Below are positions 8,670-15,783 of a stretch of DNA of 64,000 nucleotides, one piece after another (the stretch's first letter is position 1; every line of letters starts with the position of its first letter). The notes beneath the pieces are model-generated. The model searched no databases. It saw nothing but the letters and a program-made list of their open reading frames with translations, and was not told the DNA's origin. The stretch comes from Bilifractor porci. GTDB lineage: Bacteria; Bacillota; Clostridia; Lachnospirales; Lachnospiraceae. A program made the translations under genes and the position numbers. The stretch lies in NCBI RefSeq assembly GCF_009696005.1, contig NZ_VUMV01000003.1, positions 186,001 to 250,000 on the forward strand, in the 5' to 3' direction.

Positions 8670-9068
8670 ATGGCGAAGAAAAAACTGGTGGTAACAGACA
8701 AAACCGCCTGCATGGCATGTCTTGCGTGCGCGCAGGCCTGTTCCGAGGCATTTTACAAGGTCTCTGATCCCGCAAAATCCTGCATTCAGATTGTAGTCGG
8801 CAAGGATGGCGAGCCGGTACCCAAGACCTGTATCCAGTGCGGAAAATGCGCGCGCACCTGCAAGCAGGGCGCTATCTCTCAGAATGCCAAGGGAGTATTT
8901 ATCATTGATAAGAAGCTCTGCAACGGCTGCGGTGAATGCGTTGCCGTCTGCCCGATGCAGGTTATGGTGAAAGTTCCGGAAAATGATTTCACAACCAAAT
9001 GCATTGCCTGCGGGATCTGTACGAAGGCCTGCCCAATGGGAATTTTGGAAATTCAGACAAAAGAATAA
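8670..9068 (+). CDS. polyferredoxin-type 4Fe-4S protein with four cluster motifs
   Basis: A 132-residue cytosolic electron carrier or electron-transfer subunit. Four cysteine sets are visible: CMACLACAQAC, CIQCGKCARTC, CNGCGECVAVC-P and CIACGICTKAC-P. Each is CxxCxxCxxxC, enough for up to four [4Fe-4S] clusters through pairwise exchange of the last cysteine. It resembles the HycB/PsrB-type electron-transfer subunits, which usually serve a partner oxidoreductase, but none is adjacent, so it may act alone or in trans. The start at 8670 follows GGGAGGAAAT. The longer frame from 8643 lacks a ribosome site. Confidence 0.93.
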   Translation: MAKKKLVVTDKTACMACLACAQACSEAFYKVSDPAKSCIQIVVGKDGEPVPKTCIQCGKCARTCKQGAISQNAKGVFIIDKKLCNGCGECVAVCPMQVMVKVPENDFTTKCIACGICTKACPMGILEIQTKE

Positions 9069-9093
9069 CGGGAGTATCCCCCCGTTCTTCCGA

Positions 9094-9126
9094 AGGTTCA
9101 TCTCCCGGTGAGATGAACCTTTTTTG
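9094..9126 (+). terminator. terminator of the polyferredoxin gene
   Basis: An 11-bp perfect stem AGGTTCATCTC / GAGATGAACCT (9094-9104 with 9110-9120) with a CCGGT loop is followed by TTTTTTG. It overlaps the stop codon of the convergent unknown gene. Confidence 0.88.
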
Positions 9127-9604
9127 TTTTCTCGCCCCAGAAGGTACAGCGGATGGATGCGCCCTCCTTCTGCATCAGATCGATAAAGGCATCACAGTCT
9201 GCGGAATGCAGAAAATCCCTGATATGATCCAGCAGGTTATTTTTGCGTATTTCCTTTTCCCTGACCGTCAGGGAGCAGATCCAGTCATCCTTTACATAGA
9301 CGACAACTGTATACATCTTCCTGTTCAGAAGAAGGTTCAGATCTTCACAGAGAAGCCGGAAATCCTCTTCTGTCGCCGCATACTGAGAATCCCACTCCCC
9401 AAAGCTGAGTGTAAACTGATCCTCCACATCCAGAAACAGGTTATCCCCTGCTCCCGGATTCTGCACCTCCATGCAGACGTGCCCTTTCTCCAGATACTCA
9501 TATCCCTCCTCATCATTCAGATGAGTGGTAATTTCCGGTCCCTTCAGGCTCTGCTGAAGTTCCTGTATTTTATCCGCCGGACGAATTTTTTCAGTCTTTC
9601 CCAT
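9098..9604 (-). CDS. hypothetical protein (168 aa)
   Basis: Not recognised. A soluble mixed alpha/beta protein with no signal peptide or membrane segment. Segments such as MYTVVVYVKDDWICSLTVREKEI and NNLLDHIRDFLHSADCDAFIDLMQKEG suggest a compact globular fold. The ATG at 9604 has GAGGAAAC upstream. Its stop codon lies within the terminator hairpin of the convergent polyferredoxin gene. Codon use and length look like a real gene. Confidence 0.65.
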   Translation of the reverse strand: MGKTEKIRPADKIQELQQSLKGPEITTHLNDEEGYEYLEKGHVCMEVQNPGAGDNLFLDVEDQFTLSFGEWDSQYAATEEDFRLLCEDLNLLLNRKMYTVVVYVKDDWICSLTVREKEIRKNNLLDHIRDFLHSADCDAFIDLMQKEGASIRCTFWGEKTKKVHLTGR

Positions 9605-9751
9605 AAAGTTGTTTCCTCTTTCTTTGATCTTTTACAGAACCCGCGTGCCGGCTTTCCCGGCGTCCATCCGCGGGGCATGACGGCCGGAATATCCCTGATA
9701 CCCTGCCTGCGCGGATCGAAGCAGCAGCGCGGCAGATTCTACGTATTCATT

Positions 9752-9903
9752 GTATACACCGCAGAAGAAGAAAGCAATCCGATTTTCGCGCGTACACCAC
9801 AGCAGCAGAATCCTGACTGCTTTTCATGTGTACACCACTGAACAAGAATGCAATCCGATTTTCACGTATACACCGCAGAATAAAAAAGCAATCTGATTTT
9901 CAT
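9752..9903. repeat. four tandem imperfect 38-bp repeats
   Basis: Units begin at 9752, 9790, 9828 and 9866. Each has TACACC at the same position (9755, 9793, 9831, 9869), so the period is exactly 38 bp. Units 1, 3 and 4 also share the block GCAATCYGATTTTC; unit 2 is diverged there. Thirty-eight is not a multiple of three, and no sensible reading frame spans the array. It lies between a divergent gene pair, about 85 bp upstream of the thioesterase start. Confidence 0.85.
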
Positions 9904-9988
9904 CGGGAAGGACGTAGAAGTCAGACCGGAAATGGACTATACTGAAGGGAAATTCATATGTGAAAATGCAGGAAAGGAAACCATCAAC

Positions 9989-10462
9989 ATGCAGAAAACA
10001 AAAAAGGTATCCGATTCTATGGTAGAGCAGATCTTTCAGCTTCGACCGGAACACCTGAACGGCGCGGGAAGACTTTTCGGCGGAAGGCTGATGGAATGGA
10101 TCGACGAGGTTGCCGGCCTGGTCGCCATCCGTCACTCCGAATCCGATGTTGTGACGGCCGCCGTAGACAACCTGAAATTTATCCGCGGCGCCTACCAGGA
10201 CGATCTGATTGTCTTAATCGGCAGAATAACCTATGTCGGCCGGACATCCATGGAAGTACGCGTAGATACTTATGTAGAAAGCCTGGACGGGATGCGCCGT
10301 CCGATCAACCGCGCCTACTTTATTGAAGTTGCCGTGGATAAAAACAACAGACCCAAGCCTGTGCCCCGGCTTGAAATAGAGGGAGAAGGCCAGAAAGCAG
10401 ACTGGCAGGGAGCCATAAAAAGAAAAGAAATGAGGCTGCAGAGAGCAAAAGAAGGGTTCTGA
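9989..10462 (+). CDS. acyl-CoA thioesterase, hotdog fold (YciA/BACH type)
   Basis: Cytosolic hydrolase of acyl-CoA esters, 157 residues, the usual size of a single-hotdog YciA-type enzyme. The conserved block RPEHLNGAGRLFGGRLMEWIDEVAGLVAIRHS contains the N-x-x-G-x-x-F-GG-x-LM-x-W-x-D active-site helix. VTAAVDNLKFIRGAYQDDLIVLIGRITYVGRTSMEVRVDTYVE forms the strand region typical of the family. The ATG at 9989 follows AGGAAAGG; the upstream frame has no ribosome site. It is convergent with pckA across a shared terminator. The 38-bp tandem repeats lie upstream. Confidence 0.92.
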   Translation: MQKTKKVSDSMVEQIFQLRPEHLNGAGRLFGGRLMEWIDEVAGLVAIRHSESDVVTAAVDNLKFIRGAYQDDLIVLIGRITYVGRTSMEVRVDTYVESLDGMRRPINRAYFIEVAVDKNNRPKPVPRLEIEGEGQKADWQGAIKRKEMRLQRAKEGF

Positions 10463-10480
10463 AAGAACCCTTCTTTTCTT
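10450..10480. terminator. bidirectional terminator between thioesterase gene and pckA
   Basis: GAAGGGTTCT / AGAACCCTTC (10451-10460 with 10464-10473) forms a 10-bp stem with a GAA loop, followed by TTTTCTT on the plus strand. A-rich sequence precedes it, so it can also serve the convergent pckA. Confidence 0.8.
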
Positions 10481-10502
10481 ATTGCCTTATGCCGCAAAGG
10501 AA

Positions 10503-12107
10503 TCAAAGCTTCGGGCCGGCTGCAACCAGCGCCTTTCCTGCCTCGTTTCCTTCATACTTTGCAAAGTTCTTAATAAATCTCTGTGCCAAATCCTTGGCCT
10601 TCTCATCCCACTCGGAAGCATCCTGATAGGTGTCACGGGGATCCAGAATTCCGCTGTCTACGCCCGGAAGCTCGGTCGGAACCTCAAAATCGAAGTAAGG
10701 AATCTTCTTGGTCGGAGCCTTCTGAACGTCACCGTTAAGAATTGCGTCGATAATCCCGCGGGTATCCTTAATGGAGATACGTTTTCCGGTTCCGTTCCAT
10801 CCGGTGTTCACCAGATAAGCCTTTGCCCCGCTCTTCTCCATTCTCTTAACGAGTTCTTCCGCGTATTTGGTCGGATGCAGCTCCAGGAAAGCCTGGCCGA
10901 AGCATGCGGAGAAGGTCGGTGTGGGCTCGGTAATCCCGCGCTCAGTTCCCGCGAGCTTTGCTGTGAATCCGGACAGGAAATAATACTTTGTCTGCTCCGG
11001 AGTCAGGACAGATACCGGCGGAAGTACGCCAAACGCATCTGCGGAAAGGAAGATGACATTTTCCGCTGCCGGTCCGTGAGAAATCGGCTTTACAATCTTT
11101 TCAATATGGTCGATCGGATAGGAAACACGGGTGTTCTCGGTAACACTCTTGTCCGCGAAATCGATCTTTCCGTTCTCATCTACCGTTACGTTCTCCAGAA
11201 GGGCGTCCCTCCGGATCGCGTTGTAGATATCCGGCTCGGAATCTTTGTCCAGGTTGATAACCTTTGCATAGCATCCGCCCTCGTAGTTAAACACGCCGTT
11301 GTCGTCCCAGCCGTGCTCGTCGTCACCGATCAGCAGACGCTTCGGATCGGTAGAAAGGGTTGTCTTTCCGGTACCGGACAGTCCGAAGAATACAGCAGTG
11401 TTCTTTCCGTCCAGGTCGGTATTGGCAGAGCAGTGCATGGACGCAATACCCTTCAGCGGCATAAAGTAGTTCATCATAGAGAACATTCCTTTTTTCATTT
11501 CTCCGCCATACCAGGTGTTGATGATTACCTGCTCTTTCGATGTCACATTGAACACGACTGCCGTCTCGGAATTCAGACCCAGCTCTTTATAATTGGTTAC
11601 CTTCGCCTTGGACGCGTTGTAAACAACGAAATCCGGCTCGAAGTTTTCCTGCTCCTCCGCGGTCGGCTTGATGAACATGTTGCGGACAAAATGTGCCTGC
11701 CATGCAACTTCCATGATAAACCGGACAGCCATTCTGGTGTCCTTATTGGCGCCGCAGAATCCGTCCACGACATAGAGCTTCTTGTTGGAAAGCTCCTTCT
11801 GGGCGATCTCCTTGACAACCTTCCAGGTCTCCTCGGAAGCCGGATGATTGTCATTCTTATACTCGTCAGATGTCCACCACACGGTGTCCCTGGAATTCTC
11901 ATCCATAACGATAAATTTATCTTTGGGAGAGCGTCCGGTGTAAATACCGGTCATAACATTAACAGCGCCAAGCTCTGTAACCTGGCCCTTCTCATAACCG
12001 GTCAGACCTGGTTTTGTCTCTTCCTCAAACAGTTCTTCGTAGGAGGGATTGTACACAATCTCCGGGGTACCTGTAATGCCGTACTTGCTTAAATCAATCT
12101 TTGCCAT
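10503..12107 (-). CDS. pckA: phosphoenolpyruvate carboxykinase (ATP)
   Basis: Cytosolic enzyme interconverting oxaloacetate + ATP and PEP + CO2 + ADP; needs Mg2+/Mn2+. In fermenting gut bacteria it often runs in the CO2-fixing direction. The 534-residue length fits. Motifs: [11 protein letters not shown] near residue 58, [24 protein letters not shown] (about 197-220), the kinase P-loop [11 protein letters not shown] (242-252), and the [11 protein letters not shown] metal site after it. The C-terminal block [20 protein letters not shown] is also present. The ATG at 12107 follows AAAGGAGG; a longer frame to 12200 is untranslated leader. Oxaloacetate metabolism links it to the decarboxylase beta/gamma genes 5 kb away. 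Confidence 0.97.
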   Translation of the reverse strand: MAKIDLSKYGITGTPEIVYNPSYEELFEEETKPGLTGYEKGQVTELGAVNVMTGIYTGRSPKDKFIVMDENSRDTVWWTSDEYKNDNHPASEETWKVVKEIAQKELSNKKLYVVDGFCGANKDTRMAVRFIMEVAWQAHFVRNMFIKPTAEEQENFEPDFVVYNASKAKVTNYKELGLNSETAVVFNVTSKEQVIINTWYGGEMKKGMFSMMNYFMPLKGIASMHCSANTDLDGKNTAVFFGLSGTGKTTLSTDPKRLLIGDDEHGWDDNGVFNYEGGCYAKVINLDKDSEPDIYNAIRRDALLENVTVDENGKIDFADKSVTENTRVSYPIDHIEKIVKPISHGPAAENVIFLSADAFGVLPPVSVLTPEQTKYYFLSGFTAKLAGTERGITEPTPTFSACFGQAFLELHPTKYAEELVKRMEKSGAKAYLVNTGWNGTGKRISIKDTRGIIDAILNGDVQKAPTKKIPYFDFEVPTELPGVDSGILDPRDTYQDASEWDEKAKDLAQRFIKNFAKYEGNEAGKALVAAGPKL

Positions 12108-12232
12108 TCTGGTTAACCTCCTTTGCAGGCTCCATGTTCTTCCTCCGACCCGTCCCAGGGCGTTCCGGACTTCTATGCCTGCAGCTTTCTGCTTTTGCAC
12201 TGAAACTAATACAAAAAATGGTTCCGTTACCG

Positions 12233-12274
12233 ATTATACATGAATCCTCTGAGATTGTCACCAGATTGACAATC
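12233..12274 (-). promoter_or_regulatory. pckA promoter with overlapping inverted repeat
   Basis: On the minus strand GTGACA (12261-12256), a 17-nt spacer and TATAAT (12238-12233) make a good promoter, giving a leader of about 120 nt. The inverted repeat GATTGTCA / TGACAATC (12253-12260 and 12267-12274, 6-nt gap) overlaps the -35 box and is a candidate operator. I cannot assign a regulator. Confidence 0.55.
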
Positions 12275-12393
12275 GGAAAAATGCACGAAGAATTCAGGAA
12301 ATGCCGGGATTCCTTGCGGATTTTGACGAACTTCGAGACATCTTCTCATCCCTCCCAGAACGAAAACCACAGCAAGACGCTTTTATGACACAC

Positions 12394-12437
12394 AAAAGAA
12401 CTGCCGCCTCCTTCCGCAAAAGGAAAAGCAGCAGTTC
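12394..12437 (-). terminator. terminator of csoR-copA
   Basis: On the minus strand GAACTGCTGC pairs with GCGGCAGTTC (12437-12428 and 12407-12398) around a 20-nt loop and is followed by TTTT. Confidence 0.7.
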
Positions 12438-12460
12438 CGGGAAAATAAGGGTATTCTTTC

Positions 12461-12670
12461 TCAGGCGATTCCTGTGAACTGATAGCCGGCGTCCTCCACA
12501 GCTTTTTTCAGGACTGCCTCATCTACCGCCTTGCTTAACGTCAGGACAGCCTGTCCGCTGGTGCGTGAAACCTCCGCGGAAGTCACTCCGTCCAGTGCCT
12601 CCAGCGCGTTCTTTACGTGTTTTTCGCAGTTGCCGCACATCATTCCCTCTACTTTGATTGTCTCTGTCAT
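12461..12670 (-). CDS. possible internally started CopZ-like copper chaperone (in frame within copA)
   Basis: The last 69 residues of copA start with an ATG (12670) preceded by a perfect AGGAGG (12684-12679) with 8-nt spacing, in a good context for independent initiation. The product, MTETIKVEGMMCGNCEKHV and onward, would be a complete HMA chaperone with the metal-binding MxCxxC-type loop. It may reflect an ancestral separate copZ that became fused to copA by loss of the copA stop. Whether it is made in the cell is unknown. Confidence 0.5.
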   Translation of the reverse strand: MTETIKVEGMMCGNCEKHVKNALEALDGVTSAEVSRTSGQAVLTLSKAVDEAVLKKAVEDAGYQFTGIA

Positions 12671-15124
12671 GTTCTTATCCTCCTTGTTTTCTTCTTTGTC
12701 CTTCACAACCTTATGATATGAATCATCCGGGCCTGCGGCAGCACCTGCTGCTTCCCCGTCCGGATTATTCCCTAAAATTTTATCCGCGGCGTTCTCTCTT
12801 TCTTCTGCTCCTCCGGCGGTTTCCGGAAGCGCCCTGTGCCGCATCGGTCTGTCATGCGACGGGCTGTGCACTTTGAACAGGTTCAGCCGCAGCGCATTCA
12901 TGCAGACCGTAAAGCTGGAAAGAGACATGGCCGCCGCACCCCACATAGGATTCATGTGAATTCCCGGATACAGCCCTGCCGCCATGGGAATCAGAATGAC
13001 GTTGTAGGCAAACGCCCAGAACAGGTTCTCATGTATATTCCGGAGTGTCGCCCTGCTCAGGCGGATCGCGGCCGATACGTCCGTAAGCTTTGAGTTCATC
13101 AGTACGATATCCGCGGAATCTATGGCGACATCTGTACCGGCGCCGATGGCGATCCCTGTGTCTGCCCTTGTAAGTGCAGGCGCATCGTTAATGCCGTCTC
13201 CGACCATGGCCACCCTGCCGCGTTTCTGCAGCTCCCGGATGACAGATTCCTTTCCTTCCGGAAGAACGCCGGCAATGACTCTGTCCACCCCGGCCTGGCT
13301 GCCGATGGCCTTTGCCGTCCTCTCATTATCGCCGGTCAGCATGACCACTTCAATTCCCATATTCTGCATTTCCCTGACCGCCTGGGCGGAGTCATCCTTG
13401 ATGACATCCGCCACGGCAATAATGCCGGTCAGCTTCCCGTCGCTTTCAAAAAACAGGGGTGTCTTTCCCTGCCCGGCCAGATCCCTCGCCTTTGCCCGGA
13501 TGGCCTCGGGAATCTCCGTCCGCCCGGAAATAAACTTCTCCGATCCTCCATAGAGGAGATGTCCCTGCAGACGGCCTTTTAACCCGTGGCCTGCCAGGGC
13601 CTCGAAATCCGTTACCTCCTGTCCGGCTATTTTTTTTGCCTGGGCTGCTTCCACAACCGCCCTTGCCAGCGGGTGCTCCGATTTTCTCTCCAGCGCATAG
13701 GCGCTCTCCAGAAGTTCTTCTTCTGTCACTCCTTCTGCCGGAATCATGTCGGTTACCTGCGGCTTTCCGGCTGTAATCGTTCCTGTCTTGTCCAGCGCGA
13801 TAATCTGCACCTTTCCGGCATTTTCCAGCGCTTCGGAAGTCTTGAAAAGGACGCCGTTTTTGGCTCCCATTCCATTTCCTACCATGATGGCGACCGGAGT
13901 CGCAAGGCCGAGGGCGCAGGGGCAGGCAATCACCAGCACGCTGATGGCGCGCTCCAGGGAATAGGCCAGACCGCCGCCGGCAAACATCCATATCACAAGA
14001 ACCGCCGCGGCAATCAGGATAATGGCCGGCACGAAGATACCGGAAACCTTGTCCGCCACACGGGCAATCGGCGCTTTTGTCGCCGCCGCGTCGCTGACCA
14101 TCTGGATGATCTGGGAAAATGTCGTGTCCTCCCCGATTCTTGCCGCTCTTGCCCGGATAAACCCGGACTGGTTGATGGTGGCCGCAGAAACGCTGTCATC
14201 CACGCCTTTGTCCACCGGGATGGATTCCCCTGTCAGCGCCGACTCGTCTACCGCGGTTGTCCCTTCGATAATCACACCGTCCACCGGGATGGACTCTCCC
14301 GGCTTTACGACAAAAATGTCTCCCACCTGCACCTCGTCAATTCCCACCTGCACCTGCTCTCCGTTCCGCTCTACAACAGCGGTCCTGGGCGCAAGCTTCA
14401 TTAAATTCTTCAGCGCGTCTGTAGTACGGCCCTTGGAAAGAGATTCCAGCGTCTTACCCACAGTGATCAGGGCGGGAATCATGGCAGCCGACTCAAAATA
14501 AAGTTCATTATGATAGATGGGCATCAGGTCCGCATTCGCGGTCCCTGTTGTTGCCAGATACGTCATCTTTAGCAGAATATACAGGGACCAGCCGAACGAC
14601 ACACCGGAGCCCAGGGCTACCAGCGTATCCATATTCGGGGCACGGTGCGCCAGCGACTTAAAGCCGGAGGTAAAAAATGCCCGGTTGATTATCATGACGA
14701 CAATGGCCAGAAGCATCTGGATGACCGCCAGGCCGATATGGTTATGAACCAGAAAGAACGGAACCGGCCATCCCCACATATTGTGTCCCATCGTGATATA
14801 CATCAGGACCAGAAGGAAGCCTACCGAAAGCACCAGACGTCTGACAAGCTTTGGTGTCTCTCTGTCCTTCAGGGCATCCTCTTCTGCCGCCAGCTTCGCG
14901 CTCGCGCTTTCCTTCTGAACCGTTTCTTCCCGGGGTGCCGCGCCGTACCCGGCGTTCTCCACAGCTTTTACAATTTCCGAATCTCCTGCCGTACCGTCCA
15001 CAGCCATGGAATTTGTAAGCAGCGATACCGTAACGGAGGAAACCCCCGGTACCTTCGCCACAGCTTTTTCCACATGGGCCTGGCAGGACGCGCATGTCAT
15101 TCCTGTTACCGTAAATTGCTTCAT
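12461..15124 (-). CDS. copA: copper-exporting P1B-type ATPase with C-terminal CopZ-like domain
   Basis: Membrane ATPase that pumps Cu(I) out of the cytosol. Layout of the 887 residues: N-terminal heavy-metal domain with CASC (11-14), eight membrane helices, the actuator TGE (298-300), the transport-site CPC (401-403), the phosphorylation motif DKTGT (445-449), HP in SEHPLARA (about 485) and GDGINDAP (642-649). The ATPase proper ends near 752. A low-complexity linker (about 753-818) leads to a second heavy-metal domain (819-887, MMCGNC). Methionine 819 has its own AAGGAGG 8 nt upstream, so a free 69-residue chaperone could also be made. It lies 25 nt after csoR under the CsoR-controlled promoter. 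Confidence 0.97.
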   Translation of the reverse strand: MKQFTVTGMTCASCQAHVEKAVAKVPGVSSVTVSLLTNSMAVDGTAGDSEIVKAVENAGYGAAPREETVQKESASAKLAAEEDALKDRETPKLVRRLVLSVGFLLVLMYITMGHNMWGWPVPFFLVHNHIGLAVIQMLLAIVVMIINRAFFTSGFKSLAHRAPNMDTLVALGSGVSFGWSLYILLKMTYLATTGTANADLMPIYHNELYFESAAMIPALITVGKTLESLSKGRTTDALKNLMKLAPRTAVVERNGEQVQVGIDEVQVGDIFVVKPGESIPVDGVIIEGTTAVDESALTGESIPVDKGVDDSVSAATINQSGFIRARAARIGEDTTFSQIIQMVSDAAATKAPIARVADKVSGIFVPAIILIAAAVLVIWMFAGGGLAYSLERAISVLVIACPCALGLATPVAIMVGNGMGAKNGVLFKTSEALENAGKVQIIALDKTGTITAGKPQVTDMIPAEGVTEEELLESAYALERKSEHPLARAVVEAAQAKKIAGQEVTDFEALAGHGLKGRLQGHLLYGGSEKFISGRTEIPEAIRAKARDLAGQGKTPLFFESDGKLTGIIAVADVIKDDSAQAVREMQNMGIEVVMLTGDNERTAKAIGSQAGVDRVIAGVLPEGKESVIRELQKRGRVAMVGDGINDAPALTRADTGIAIGAGTDVAIDSADIVLMNSKLTDVSAAIRLSRATLRNIHENLFWAFAYNVILIPMAAGLYPGIHMNPMWGAAAMSLSSFTVCMNALRLNLFKVHSPSHDRPMRHRALPETAGGAEERENAADKILGNNPDGEAAGAAAGPDDSYHKVVKDKEENKEDKNMTETIKVEGMMCGNCEKHVKNALEALDGVTSAEVSRTSGQAVLTLSKAVDEAVLKKAVEDAGYQFTGIA

Positions 15125-15149
15125 TGCTCTGTCCCTCTCTTCCGCCGCC

Positions 15150-15560
15150 TCATTTCATCAGCTTCTGCAGCACTTCACAAAGCTCGTCTATCGTCTCATC
15201 CTTTCCTTCCTGAATGTCATGAACTACACAGCCGCGGATATGACATCCCAGAAGAACCTTGTTAAAGCTGTTCAGCGCGCTTGTAGCCGCCGACACCTGA
15301 ATCAGAATATCCGGGCAGTAGGCATCATTTTCTACCATCTTTTCGATTCCCCGGATCTGGCCTTCCACCCGTTTCAGTCTGGTCAGAAGTGCTTTCTGCT
15401 CCTGTGGTGTTCTCTTTTTATGCCTTCCGCTGCCGCAGCAGGATTCCTCCTGTGCCGCCTGCAGCGCTCCGCCGTCTGTACAGCATTCCCGTTCTGACCC
15501 GTCTGCCCCGTGTTCCGCAGCAGAAATGATTTCTGCTCCCGGCTTTTTTTCAACCGCCAT
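15150..15560 (-). CDS. csoR: copper-sensing transcriptional repressor CsoR
   Basis: Cytosolic all-helical DNA-binding repressor of the DUF156 family, released from DNA by Cu(I). The 136 residues contain LLTRLKRVEGQIRGIEKMVENDAYCPDIL and NKVLLGCHIRGCV. These supply the Cys - His-x3-Cys copper ligands of CsoR (YC, then H and C in CHIRGC), whereas formaldehyde or nickel sensors differ. The N-terminal about 50 residues are extended and Cys-rich (ECC, ESCCGSG), which is unusual for CsoR and may add metal sites. The ATG at 15560 follows GGAAAGGAAAA; the frame continues upstream across the operators and is not coding. First gene of the csoR-copA operon. Confidence 0.93.
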   Translation of the reverse strand: MAVEKKPGAEIISAAEHGADGSERECCTDGGALQAAQEESCCGSGRHKKRTPQEQKALLTRLKRVEGQIRGIEKMVENDAYCPDILIQVSAATSALNSFNKVLLGCHIRGCVVHDIQEGKDETIDELCEVLQKLMK

Positions 15561-15614
15561 AATCTTTTCCTTTCCCCCGCCGCATGCCAGCTCTGTATGT
15601 ATGCATATGTTTAT

Positions 15615-15671
15615 ATACCCCTGGTGGGTATCATGTGAGCATAGAATATACCCTTTGGGGGTATATGTCAA
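15615..15671 (-). promoter_or_regulatory. csoR-copA promoter with two CsoR operators
   Basis: The minus-strand promoter is TTGACA (15671-15666), a 17-nt spacer and TATTCT (15648-15643). One operator, ATATACCC-N5-GGGTATAT (15646-15666), fills the spacer and touches both boxes. A second, ATACCC-N5-GGGTAT (15615-15631), lies just after the expected start point. Both match the G-tract palindromes bound by CsoR. The operator centres are 33 bp apart, about three helical turns, on the same DNA face. Confidence 0.85.
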
Positions 15672-15783
15672 GGGCAAATTCACAGGAACCCTGTAATTTT
15701 TTCCCCGACATGATATTATAATGATACCAGGGGCGGGAATTGCGTCAAAATTTCTTGCATGAGTATTTGGAGAAGAGAATAGA

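Noticed and set aside
9752-9903. Possible CRISPR array
   Set aside because: The repeat units abut with a 38-bp period and no unique spacers, the copies are imperfect, and no cas gene is near. It is a plain tandem repeat.
10482-12092. 536-codon open frame opposite pckA
   Set aside because: Same reason: pckA with its P-loop and metal site lies on the opposite strand over the entire stretch.
12904-12926. Third copy of the 41-nt motif (ATTCATGCAGAC inside copA)
   Set aside because: Only about 10 bases of the loop match, neither stem is present, and the stretch lies inside conserved copA coding sequence.
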